Source: Candidatus Endonucleibacter bathymodioli
Lineage (GTDB): Bacteria; Pseudomonadota; Gammaproteobacteria; Pseudomonadales; Endozoicomonadaceae
Reading direction: 5' to 3'
DNA: 17,766 nt
NCBI GenBank assembly: GCA_030674915.1
Contig: JASXSV010000038.1
Location: 1 to 17,766, forward strand
Under the pieces are notes generated by a model that worked only from the letters and a program-made list of their open reading frames with translations, did no database searches and had not been told where the DNA came from. A program made the translations under genes and the position numbers. Every line of letters begins with the position of its first letter. The first letter of the stretch is position 1. Positions 1 through 8,029 of the stretch are shown in pieces.

Positions 1-154
1 TAATCCAGTTGGCAAAATAACAATCGTGCAAAGGTTTCATGTTAAAATTATATGTATGTTTGTTGAGTTAATGGACAATTGCAAGATCTTTCTCATTTGT
101 TAATATCACACATATGTTTTTTGAGATGATTGTTTTGAGAAAGCCCGAGGGCAA

Positions 155-235
155 CATAGTATAATTATTGACGGAGATTAATCGTCAGCTGGAAGCTATA
201 AACATTATCATGAGTGAAGGTTGCATTAATATCAG
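155..235 (+). pseudogene. IS5-family transposase scrap
   Basis: About 25 codons, starting near TTG 168, read LTEINRQLEAINII followed by EGCINI. This resembles the segment of IS5-type transposases just before the second catalytic Asp (EINRQLEA..IIV.EG.INIIDAT). The same stretch occurs at 17271-17340, where more of the transposase survives. Downstream the frame runs on to a stop at 356 but loses all resemblance, so I do not call a gene there. The rest of 1-442 shows nothing recognisable. Confidence 0.55.
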
Positions 236-442
236 AGTTATTCGTTGGGAGAAAGTTGGCTGTGATACACTGAGCTCCAACGCAAGCGCCACGATAGACC
301 AGTGTACGTTCCATAGTGCTGACAAATCTCTTTACGAGTCAACGACGTTAAACTGATTTTTATGTGCATATTCCTGTCTACATCCTTTCAAAAGGTTGTA
401 ACCAATGCCACTAAATCTTATACATTAGCCTTTAATGTAGTT

Positions 443-2203
443 TCATTTTTTTACTGGGAGAAAGGGCGAAGGAATATTTTTTTCTAGAGAAAGACGCCAT
501 ATTTTTGCGATGCTATGGTCACTATTTACAGTCACTATATGGCCACCATTGGCGCTCATGCTGGCTTTTATGACTCCAATATGCTCAATGCTGGCTTTCT
601 CATACCATGTATCGTCCGTTGAATTAATGCCGTATATTTTTACAATGTCGTTAGTGACAATGATCACATGAGAGCCATCGGCGCTGAAAGTGCCTCCTCT
701 GATAAACGTATTAGCAGCAAGGTGGATGATGAAGCTCTCTATCCATTCCTCGTCCGGAGTCCATCTGTAGATCTTGATTCTGGGATGTGCAAGGTCGAAA
801 GTCAGCATGTGGCGATTGTCGGCACTTAAGGTGGCTGAAACTGTGTTGCATCCGAAAAGCGGGGGATTATTAGAATACTGAATGGTAGCTTTCTCTATCC
901 ATTCGTCGTTCGCCATCTTTGAATAGATTTGTACGGCTCCAGTGTTACTAGAGGTCAGCACATGGCCACTATCTGAGCTGAAAGTCATTGACAGGATTCG
1001 GTCTTGATGTTGAATAGTGGCTTTCTCTGTCCATTCCCCACTCGAACTCTGTCCACATATTTTTACGGCTTTTTCACCGTCGCAGATTATCATCACAAAG
1101 TGACCATCGTTGCTGAAGATAGTTCTAGTTCCTATAGGGTACACACCCTTATCAGCCTCATCGTTGTTTATGAGGATTTTCTGCGGCCATTGCCCGTTTA
1201 AATCCTGCCCGTAGATTCCTATTGATCGATCCTGATGTGTGATCGCCACATGGCGACCATCGGCGCTGAATGAGCTTAATAAGGCGATTTTATCAGGTCC
1301 AATGATGGCTGTCTTCGTCCATGTATCGCCTGAAGAATCCTGTTCGTAGATTTGTGCAGCCTTATTGTTATCGGTGATCAATACATTGCGACTATCTGGA
1401 CTAAAGATGGCTGTGACCCAGTCGCGATCATTATGAATGATGGCTCTCTGCCCCCAGTCCCCATTTAAATTTCGTCCGTAGATTGTTACGGTTTGTGCGC
1501 ATCTTGCTCCCTTGTGATCGGTAATCAACACATTGCGACTATCTGGACTAAAGATGGCTGTGACCCAGAGATAATCATTATTAATGACAGCTCTCTGCGT
1601 CCATTTTCCGTTTGAATCTTGTCCGTGGATTTGTACGGTGCTATTTGTATTTGTTGTACTGATGAGCATAGCATGGTGGCTATCAGCGCTGAAGGTGGCT
1701 GAGTGGGCATACCCAGCAGGATATTGAATTATGGCTTTCTCCGTCCATTCACCGTTTGAATCCTGCCCGTAAATTTTTGCAGTCTGCTTGTCGCTGAGAG
1801 TTATCACATGGGAATCATCTGCACTGAAGATGGCTGATTTAATCCAGCCAGAATCATGGTTAATAATGGTTTTAAGTGCCCATTCCCCGGTTGAATCTTG
1901 CCCGTAGATTTTGGCAGTGCTATCGCGACTGGCGGTCACCAAATGGAGGCTGTCGTTGCTAAAAGTGGCTGAATAGATACCTCTCGAATGCTTTATGAGA
2001 CATTTTTCCTCTACATTAAAAAGTAATGATTGATCATCAGTTACTGAATTGCCTTCAAAAAAGCTATCAATGTTAAGTTGAGAGCCTTCCTTCTCTGCTT
2101 CATCGATTTTCAGCTCCGACTGTTGTTTAGGTAAGACACCTAAGGAAGGCATACTTATACCGCTTAACACTATTGCTAGTGTAACAATAAATAACTTGAT
2201 CAT
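443..2203 (-). CDS. Secreted WD40-like repeat protein, 11 repeats
   Basis: The protein has about 586 residues from the ATG at 2203. An in-frame GTG at 2212 adds three residues. I prefer the ATG because it opens directly into a signal-peptide-like sequence (MIKLFIVTLAIVLSGISM). A short linker (about 25-70) is followed by eleven repeats of roughly 40-48 residues. The repeat consensus is a strand like SATFSADSRHVLITS, a strand like AQIYGQDSNGEW, then EKAT-IQH. Position for position this is WD40-like, with KIY/KIW in place of the terminal WD. The last repeat ends in KIWRLSLEKN and a basic tail. Known WD40 folds are beta-propeller scaffolds for protein binding, with no catalytic role. Secretion and host contact are inferred. 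Repeats 4 and 5 are nearly identical over WVTAIFSPDSRNVLITD, which points to recent repeat gain. A near-copy lies 2.6 kb upstream in the reading direction. Confidence 0.85.
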   Translation of the reverse strand: MIKLFIVTLAIVLSGISMPSLGVLPKQQSELKIDEAEKEGSQLNIDSFFEGNSVTDDQSLLFNVEEKCLIKHSRGIYSATFSNDSLHLVTASRDSTAKIYGQDSTGEWALKTIINHDSGWIKSAIFSADDSHVITLSDKQTAKIYGQDSNGEWTEKAIIQYPAGYAHSATFSADSHHAMLISTTNTNSTVQIHGQDSNGKWTQRAVINNDYLWVTAIFSPDSRNVLITDHKGARCAQTVTIYGRNLNGDWGQRAIIHNDRDWVTAIFSPDSRNVLITDNNKAAQIYEQDSSGDTWTKTAIIGPDKIALLSSFSADGRHVAITHQDRSIGIYGQDLNGQWPQKILINNDEADKGVYPIGTRTIFSNDGHFVMIICDGEKAVKICGQSSSGEWTEKATIQHQDRILSMTFSSDSGHVLTSSNTGAVQIYSKMANDEWIEKATIQYSNNPPLFGCNTVSATLSADNRHMLTFDLAHPRIKIYRWTPDEEWIESFIIHLAANTFIRGGTFSADGSHVIIVTNDIVKIYGINSTDDTWYEKASIEHIGVIKASMSANGGHIVTVNSDHSIAKIWRLSLEKNIPSPFLPVKK

Positions 2204-2233
2204 TTGTATCACTTTAATTCAAAAGAACGCTCT

Positions 2234-2263
2234 ATTATATACTTCTCTTTTTAAAACCACCAA
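2234..2263 (-). promoter_or_regulatory. Putative sigma-70 promoter of WD40-like gene 1
   Basis: On the minus strand a perfect TATAAT (2239-2234) lies 18 bp from TTGGTG (2263-2258), which matches three of six positions of the -35 consensus. The start codon is about 30 bases downstream. The same arrangement is kept in front of the second copy. Confidence 0.5.
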
Positions 2264-2326
2264 CCGTTTGATCAGTTTTTATTCGTTTTACTGGAGGAGT
2301 GCAAAAGGAGTGCAAAAAAATGGGGA

Positions 2327-3080
2327 ACTGTAATTCTCACACAACGAACTAGGTGACCACATGAAAAGCCCTCACAAGTAGCTAACTTTGGCTGAACGAT
2401 ACCAGATTTAATTCCTCAGCAAGATCGTATTTTCGGAACTTAGGATAGGTGGCTATATGTACCATTCCAATAAAATGGCCTCCTTGGAGCTAAAGCTTTG
2501 TTATTACTGGGCTTATGATATATAGGTAGTTCCTAGGAATAGCCTGTAGCGGCGTAATACGTCGATCAAATTTCATAAGGACTGATGCGATAAGCCGGCA
2601 GGTAAAGTTACACTTAGCTTTTGGCTTTGCATCGCAGCAATTTACAGGGCACATCACACTTTAGCCTTATTTATAATGATCCTATTGGTTACCAGAACAT
2701 CTATCTCATGATCAAAAAAACAATAACGTTTACTTCTCCAACGCAAAGGAAAGCGTTATCGACGGCGTAATGATGCTAAGGATGGAGTCAGCTTAATTCC
2801 TGATCGTGTGGATATTGATGAGACCCTGATACTGTGCGGACCTGCAAAAAAAAAGGTCGGCCATTAGGTGGGGTATACTGTTCAATACCAAAATGGATAT
2901 CTTGTGGCGCTGACCGAGCGTGTCTCGAAATTTCTTTTGACTGTCAGAGTTAAAAACAAGACCAAAAAAAGCATTGAGCCAGGCCATCAAAAAGATGTTA
3001 CTGTCTTACAAGAGTATCTGTAAGACCATTACATTTGATGACGGTGGCGAGTTTGCCGCCACGTAAGGTATCGCTAAATC
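2327..3080 (+). mobile_element. IS30-family element remnant (copy a)
   Basis: This is a degenerate IS30-type transposase. The N-terminus is recognisable at 2361 (MKSPHK, a stop, then LTLAERYQI). The region before the DDE domain includes 'cgtgtggatattgatgag', where family members read RV.ID.R. The C-terminal third (2981-3075) contains the DDE-Asp segment, kept as FDDGGEFA. Stops and frameshifts occur throughout, so it is not functional. The left inverted repeat and about the first 75 bp are missing, with the junction near 2327 against the WD40 gene's upstream region. The right end is cut at 3080 by the next duplication unit. Identity comes from alignment with copies b and c in this window and from general IS30 family features. 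Confidence 0.8.
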
Positions 3081-3183
3081 TCTTTACGAGTCAGCGACGT
3101 TAAACTGATTCTTATGTGCATATTCCTGTCTACTTCTTTCCACAAAGTTGTAAACAACGCCATTAAATATCACACATTAGTCT

Positions 3184-4656
3184 TTAACGTAGTTTCATTT
3201 TTTTACTGGGGGTAGGTAGGGGCGCAGAAATATTTTTTTCTAGAGAAAGACTCCATATTTTTGCTACGCCAGAGTCAATGTCGACAGTCACTACATGGCC
3301 ACCGTCGGCGCTAATGCTGGCTATGCAGGCTCCAATATGCTCAATCTGGGCTTTCTCATTCCATGTATTATCCGTTGAATTCCATCTATATATTTTTACG
3401 ATTCCATAGGTAGTGACTATCATATGAGAGCCATCGAAGCTGAAGGTGGCTGCTATGATAGGTTCATTAACACTGGTGGTGCTCTTTATCCATTTCTCGC
3501 AAGCCCATCGGTAGGTAGTTATGGTTGTATGTGAAGTGGAGGAAGTCAGCATGTGGCGACTATCGGCACTGAAGGTGGCTGAGGTTGTGTTGGATCTGAG
3601 AATACATGGCGGATACTGAGTGGTAGCTGTATTTATCCATTCGTCATTCGCAACCCTTGAGTGGATTTGTACGTTGTCATTGTCACTACAGGTCAGCGCA
3701 TGGAGACTATCTGGGCTGAAAGTGGGTGGGTGAATTTGAGCTTGATGTTGAATAGTCGCTTTCTCTGTCCATTCCCCGTTTGAACTCTGCTCGCATATTT
3801 TTACGGCTTTATTACCGTCGCAGGTTATCATTACAAAGTGACCGTCGTTGCTGAAGATGGTTTCTACTAAGTGAAAGTACACAGTATCATCATTGTTTTT
3901 TATGAGAATTTTCTTCGTCCATTCTCCGGTTAAATCCTGCCCGTAGATTCCTGTAGATCTATCATTATAGGTGATCGCCACATGGCTACCATCGGTGTTG
4001 AATGTGCCTAACAAGGCCGTTTGATTAGGTTCAGGGGTGGATTTCTTCGTCCATGTATCGCCTGAAGAATTCTGTCCGTAGATTTGTGCTATTCCTTTGT
4101 TAACGGTGATCAACACATTGTGACTATCTGGACTAAAGTTGGCTGCCACCCAATCCGAATTATTATTAATGGTGGCTCTCTGCGTCCACTCTCCGTTTGA
4201 ATCTCGTCCGTAGATTTGTACGGTGCTATTTGTATTTGTTTTACTGATGAGCATAGCATGGTGGCTATCAGCGCTGAAGGTGGCTGAGCGGGCATACCCA
4301 GCAGGATATTGAATTATGGCTTTCTCTGTCCATTCACCGTTTGAATCCTGCCCGTAAATTTTTGCAGTCTGCTTGTCGCTGAGAGTTATCACATGGGAAT
4401 CATCTGCACTGAAGATGGCTGATTTAATCCAGCCAGAATCATGGTTAATAATGGTTTTAAGTGCCCATTCCCCGGTTGAATCTTGCCCGTAGATTTTGGC
4501 AGTGCTATCGCGACTGGCGGTCACCAAATGGAGGCTATCGGTGCTAAAAGTGGCTGAATAGATACCTCTCGAATGCTTTATGAGACATTTTTCCTCTACA
4601 TTAAAAAGTAATGATTGATCATCAGTTACTGAATTGCCTTCAAAAAAAGCTATCAA
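3184..4656 (-). CDS. WD40-like repeat protein, 10 repeats, signal peptide lost by frameshift
   Basis: This paralogue of the 443-2203 gene has 490 residues from ATG 4656, which reads MIAFFEGNSVTDD. Residues 1-150 are almost identical to its neighbour. The remainder is clearly diverged, with many substitutions and a different C-terminus (KKMKLR). It has ten repeats where the neighbour has eleven. The neighbour's signal-peptide and linker codons are present upstream to the ATG at 4786, but out of frame. One T is lost in the leader (MIKLLLLH then stop), two bases are lost in the linker, and one extra T lies in the run before FFEG. The chosen ATG is only the first available start and has no ribosome binding site. 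As read, the product would be cytoplasmic or not made at all. Because the indels sit in a near-identical tandem repeat, sequencing or assembly error is a real alternative. Confidence 0.72.
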   Translation of the reverse strand: MIAFFEGNSVTDDQSLLFNVEEKCLIKHSRGIYSATFSTDSLHLVTASRDSTAKIYGQDSTGEWALKTIINHDSGWIKSAIFSADDSHVITLSDKQTAKIYGQDSNGEWTEKAIIQYPAGYARSATFSADSHHAMLISKTNTNSTVQIYGRDSNGEWTQRATINNNSDWVAANFSPDSHNVLITVNKGIAQIYGQNSSGDTWTKKSTPEPNQTALLGTFNTDGSHVAITYNDRSTGIYGQDLTGEWTKKILIKNNDDTVYFHLVETIFSNDGHFVMITCDGNKAVKICEQSSNGEWTEKATIQHQAQIHPPTFSPDSLHALTCSDNDNVQIHSRVANDEWINTATTQYPPCILRSNTTSATFSADSRHMLTSSTSHTTITTYRWACEKWIKSTTSVNEPIIAATFSFDGSHMIVTTYGIVKIYRWNSTDNTWNEKAQIEHIGACIASISADGGHVVTVDIDSGVAKIWSLSLEKNISAPLPTPSKKMKLR

Positions 4657-4786
4657 TGTTAAGTTGAGAGCCTTCCTTCTTGCTCATCGATTTTCAGCTC
4701 CGACTGTTGTTTAGGTAAGACACCTAAGGAAGGCATACTTATACCGCTTAACACTATTGCTAGTGTAACAATAATAACTTGATCAT
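4657..4786 (-). pseudogene. Out-of-frame signal-peptide region of WD40-like gene 2
   Basis: This is the former 5' end of the 3184-4656 gene. It aligns base for base with 2073-2203 of copy 1, apart from the indels near 4644, 4681 and 4773. The original ATG (4786-4784) now gives an eight-residue peptide. The net shift of two bases means the leader cannot be joined to the repeat domain without correction. Confidence 0.7.
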
Positions 4787-4816
4787 TTGTATCACTTTAA
4801 TTCAAAAGAACGCTCT

Positions 4817-4846
4817 ATTATATACTTCTCTTTTTAAAACCACCAA
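4817..4846 (-). promoter_or_regulatory. Putative sigma-70 promoter of WD40-like gene 2
   Basis: Minus-strand TATAAT (4822-4817) and TTGGTG (4846-4841) are separated by 18 bp, identical to the element before copy 1. The second gene may therefore still be transcribed even though its leader is frameshifted. Confidence 0.45.
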
Positions 4847-5362
4847 CCGTTTGATCAGTTTTTATTCGTTTTACTGGAGGAGTGCAAAAGGAGTGCAAAA
4901 AATGGGGAACTGTAATTCCTCACAACAACGAACTAGGTGACCACATGAAAAGCCCTCACAAGTAGCTAACTTTGGCTGAACGATACCAGATTTAATCCTC
5001 AGCAAGATCGTATTTTCGGAACTTAGGATAGGTGGCTATATGTACCATTCCAATAAAATGGCCTCCTTGGAGCTAAAGCTTTGTTATTACTGGGCTTATG
5101 ATATATAGGTAGTTCCTAGGAATAGCCTGTAGCGGCGTAATACGTCGATCAAATTTCATAAGGACTGATGCGATAAGCCGGCAGGTAAAGTTACACTTAG
5201 CTTTTGGCTTTGCATCGCAGCAATTTACAGGGCACATCACACTTTAGCCTTATTTATAATGATCCTATTGGTTACCAGAACATCTATCTCATGATCAAAA
5301 AAACAATAACGTTTACTTCTCCAACGCAAAGGAAAGCGTTATCGACGGCGTAATGATGCTAA

Positions 5363-6523
5363 GGAAGGTGCGATTAAGTCCTGGTAATGAGATAATCCCT
5401 ATCATTTCTCTTTAATGGTATGAACCACGAGACACCAACTCAGCTTCGCCGACAGCGAATACCAGCATAAACGTCGCCAAACCCGCAAAGAGAAGTTTCT
5501 TGAGTGGATGGAAGCACTGGTTCCCTGGAAACTGATGGTGTCAGTTATCGAGCCATATTACCCCAAGCCTGGTATTGGTCGCCGACCGTATCCCCTGATG
5601 GCGATGCTGCGTATTCACTGTATACAGCAGTGGTACAGCATGAGTGATCCTGCGATGGAAGATGCCTTGTAGACACCCAGTCATGCGTTTGTTTGCTGGC
5701 CTATCACTGAATGGGATGATCCCTGATCACACCACGATCATGAACCCCCTGTGTCACTTATTAGAGCGTCATGATTTGGCACGCAAAATCTTCAACGAAG
5801 TAAATGACTGGCTGAGTGATGCAGGTGTGCTGGTCCAAGAAGGCACGTTGATGGATGCTACCATTATCGCAGCCTCCCAGCTCCACCCAGAACAAAGCCG
5901 GTGAGCGTGATCCCGAGATGCAGCAAACCAAGAAGGGTAATCAGTGGCACTTCGGCATGACGGCTCATATCGGTGTCGATGCTCGAACTGGGCTGACGCA
6001 TAGTCTTACGACCACCGCTGCCAACGAACACGATCTGAATCAAGCTGAAAATCTACTGCATAGTGATGAGGAGTTCATTTTCGTCGATGCCGGTATCGTG
6101 GCGCAGAAAAACGGGACGAGTTGAAAGACATAGATGTCGACTGGCATATCTCGGAACGTTCATGAAAAGTAAGGGCTTGGAAGAAACATCCAAGGATCAA
6201 AAACATTATGATCAATATAGAATGCATGAAAGCCAGTGTGCAAGCCAAGGTTGAGCATCCGTTTCGGATCATCAAATGTCAGTTCGGATTCACCAAAGCT
6301 TGCTACCGAGGCTTTGCTAAAAATGATAGCAAATTGTCCATGCTATTTGCTTTGGCGAACATTATCCGAGTGGGGCAAATGCTCAAAACGTAGCATCAGT
6401 GTGCCTGTGTGTTGGGAAATCGCATGGAGGCACTGAAAAACTAACAAAAATTGGACTGTGAACCCGCAAATCGATCGCAATGTGTCGATGCACTTAAAAA
6501 ATCGGGACTTAATCGCACCTTCC
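5363..6523 (+). mobile_element. IS5-family insertion sequence, 1161 bp
   Basis: Perfect 19-bp terminal inverted repeats bound the element: GGAAGGTGCGATTAAGTCC at 5363-5381 and its complement at 6505-6523. The flanks are CTAA on the left and CTAG on the right. Both fit the YTAR target known for IS5 elements but they are not identical, so this is not a clean target duplication. The element sits inside IS30 copy b. It encodes one transposase, broken by frameshifts (described separately). Confidence 0.88.
5449..6393 (+). pseudogene. IS5-family DDE transposase, frameshifted
   Basis: Joining the frames gives an almost complete IS5 transposase. The pieces in order are [21 protein letters not shown] (from about 5449), [19 protein letters not shown] and [20 protein letters not shown]. 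These are followed by [22 protein letters not shown] (first catalytic Asp), [22 protein letters not shown], then FVDAG (second catalytic Asp) and [12 protein letters not shown]. The end is [15 protein letters not shown] (catalytic Glu), finishing [13 protein letters not shown]. Breaks lie near 5670 (stop then frame change), 5880, 6095 and 6167 (stop). Four open segments of 60-90 residues are fragments of this one gene. The catalytic residues persist, so inactivation is by indels and looks recent. Confidence 0.85.
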
Positions 6524-6866
6524 CTAGGCCATCAAAAAGATGCTACGGCCTTACAAGAGTATCTGTAAGACCATTACGTTTGCTAACGGTGGGCGAGTTT
6601 GCCGGCCACGCAAGTATCGCCAAATCAGTAGGCTGTAAGATCTACATTGTTAAGCCATATCACTCATGGGGATATGGATTTAACGAGAAGACTAATGGCC
6701 TGCTGTGGGGATTCTTCCCAAAGGGGATGAAGATTGGATACGCGTAGAAAATAAATTTGGTGAGGCTCAATGTTTAATTAACATACGGTCACGAAAAGAT
6801 TTAAGCTACGTTAGTCCGATTGAGTTTTTATCTGGTAAGTGTGTTAGTTGTTATGGAGATCTAGGG

Positions 6867-7132
6867 ATAGGATTCTTGGTCGTTAGAAATAAAAATTGAG
6901 TCCTGCATATAATCAGTGTTTTTAATCCATAGGAATGTGGCTGTAATCAAGAAGTTATGAATTTAGGTATATGTAATTAGTTTTTTATTGTAAATTGATA
7001 TTTATTATTATCCAAATATGGCGTGTCTTTTTGCTAGCCTGTATATATAGGGTTAATAAAAGAGTGTTATTTTATGGTGTAGCTTTTATTTGCATGAGTT
7101 TATATTATTAACGGGAAAATTTCTAGTATATT
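6867..7132. other. AT-rich intergenic region
   Basis: This lies between the IS30 right end and the next gene. It is very AT-rich with several TATA-like hexamers, but I find no convincing -35/-10 pair and no hairpin. An open frame that runs through 6899 is only the tail of the IS30 transposase. Confidence 0.4.
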
Positions 7133-7591
7133 ATGGATAACTACCCAGAAGGGAAAGTGAATAAATTATCATCGACTGGCAATGAAGAGTTTATGGATCT
7201 TGTTAGTGATAATAATGAGGATGCAGCATCCTTTTTTGAAAGGATACATGAAAAGTACGAAAAGATTAAAAAAAGCAATCAGTTTATGCAAAAGTTATTG
7301 CGTAAGAGACTTAAGAGTATTGATAATCTTAGAAGAGATAATGAAATTCTTGTTCAAGGAACAACACATTTCATAGATGATTCAATAAAGGTTTCTGAGT
7401 ATTGTCCGGAAAAGGAAAATGAATTGTACTCAAAGGCAAAAGAAATAAATAATTGTAATGTTCTATACGAAATGCTCGAGGGCCAGCAAGAGTTTATGTC
7501 TAGGCTTTATTTTTCTGTTGCTGCTTCAGAAAAACAAATAGAAACGTTGAGATTGGTCATTAAAGGATATCAGCATATTGATATATTGTAA
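7133..7591 (+). CDS. Hypothetical charged helical (coiled-coil-like) protein
   Basis: I do not recognise this 152-residue protein. It has no signal peptide or membrane segment, so it is probably cytoplasmic. Residues about 30-75 are dense in Lys, Arg and Glu with heptad-like spacing (FFERIHEKYEKIKKSNQFMQ and on to RRDNEIL). Residues about 95-140 form a second helical stretch. The only cysteines are in SEYCPEK and NNCNV. The ATG at 7133 has no good Shine-Dalgarno sequence, since GGGA lies too far upstream. In-frame ATGs further in would lose the charged N-terminus. It ends 57 bp before a PilZ gene on the same strand, so co-transcription and a shared role are plausible but unproven. The frame is intact amid decayed DNA, and its codon use is strongly AT-biased. 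Confidence 0.62.
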   Translation: MDNYPEGKVNKLSSTGNEEFMDLVSDNNEDAASFFERIHEKYEKIKKSNQFMQKLLRKRLKSIDNLRRDNEILVQGTTHFIDDSIKVSEYCPEKENELYSKAKEINNCNVLYEMLEGQQEFMSRLYFSVAASEKQIETLRLVIKGYQHIDIL

Positions 7592-7623
7592 AGTAAGTTG
7601 TTATTCATGGTGTTGATTTTTAC

Positions 7624-7629
7624 TATAAT
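7624..7629 (+). promoter_or_regulatory. Possible -10 box before the PilZ gene
   Basis: A perfect TATAAT lies 19 bases before the PilZ start codon, with only a weak -35 (TTATTC at 17 bp). If used, the leader would be about a dozen bases and the AAGG ribosome binding site would lie at the transcript start. Read-through from the upstream gene is equally likely. Confidence 0.25.
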
Positions 7630-7648
7630 AAAATAAGGTTGTGAAACA

Positions 7649-8011
7649 ATGTCTATAGTTCCGCATGGTAAAGAAAATCATCCTATAAAACGATGTCAAT
7701 TAAGTAGTTATTTAAAAGTTTATAATCGTAACACTCTGCGTGAAATGGGAAGTGTTTGTAATATTAGCGGTAATGGTTTAATGCTTGTGAGTTTTATTCC
7801 AGTGTTGATTGGTGCTATTTACAACATGCGTATTGTTATTCCTGATGATGATGGAGGGCAGGTTTTTCTGGACTTTGATGCTCGTTGTCACTGGTGCAAA
7901 CCTGATGTCGGACCTGATTTTTTCGATTCCGGTTACAGTATCATTAGTGACAGTTATGGTATTATTAATTTGGTGGAAGCATTGAAAGAATATTTCTCTT
8001 TTAATAATTAG
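7649..8011 (+). CDS. PilZ-domain protein
   Basis: This 120-residue single-domain protein starts at an ATG preceded by AAGG (7635-7638). Residues about 14-110 follow the PilZ pattern of the short 'YL.VYDR.TG..LG.L.DIS..GLML' subfamily. The matching pieces are KRCQLSSYLKVYNRNT, GSVCNISGNGLMLVS and YNMRIVIPDD, then LDFDARCHWCKPDVGPDFFDSGY. PilZ domains are known receptors for cyclic di-GMP. They use an N-terminal RxxxR arginine pair and a (D/N)xSxxG motif. The second is present as NISGNG. The first is not clear, because the region reads KRCQL. Nucleotide binding is therefore uncertain, and some family members bind partners instead. Function is probably regulatory and cytoplasmic. It lies 57 bp after the helical protein and converges on the ankyrin pseudogene. 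Confidence 0.82.
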   Translation: MSIVPHGKENHPIKRCQLSSYLKVYNRNTLREMGSVCNISGNGLMLVSFIPVLIGAIYNMRIVIPDDDGGQVFLDFDARCHWCKPDVGPDFFDSGYSIISDSYGIINLVEALKEYFSFNN

Positions 8012-8029
8012 TTATTGTTCTGAAAGATC

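Larger units (their letters stand above)
321..6866. repeat. Tandem duplication, two units (321-3075 and 3073-6866)
   Basis: Each unit contains a minus-strand WD40-like gene, its promoter and a plus-strand IS30 remnant upstream. The match begins at 'aaatctctttacgagtc' (324 and 3076). It continues through both genes to about 2780 and 5362, where an IS5 element interrupts unit 2. In unit 1 the IS30 copy breaks off at 3080, exactly where unit 2 begins. In unit 2 it runs to its right inverted repeat at 6865. The unit offset is about 2.75 kb at the left end and about 2.58 kb at the right, because the second gene is shorter. Confidence 0.88.
4903..6866 (+). mobile_element. IS30-family element remnant (copy b), split by an IS5 element
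   Basis: The left part (4903-5362) is a near-identical copy of 2327-2780. The right part (6524-6866) carries the C-terminal DDE domain. It reads TFANGGEFAGH with a one-base frameshift, then KPYHSWGYGF, NEKTNGLLWGFFPKG and finally RKDLSYVSPIEFL. The first acidic residue of the usual DNG.EFAGH motif has become Ala. The right inverted repeat is 6841-6865. About 200 bp that copy a holds between 2781 and 2980 are absent here, so the IS5 insertion is associated with a deletion. Non-functional. Confidence 0.8.

Noticed and set aside
168..356. 62-codon hypothetical gene at the left edge
   Set aside because: Only the first 25 codons resemble anything (an IS5 transposase), and the rest is unrelated run-on.
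5644..6436. Several separate small genes
   Set aside because: They are consecutive frameshifted parts of one IS5 transposase bounded by 19-bp inverted repeats.
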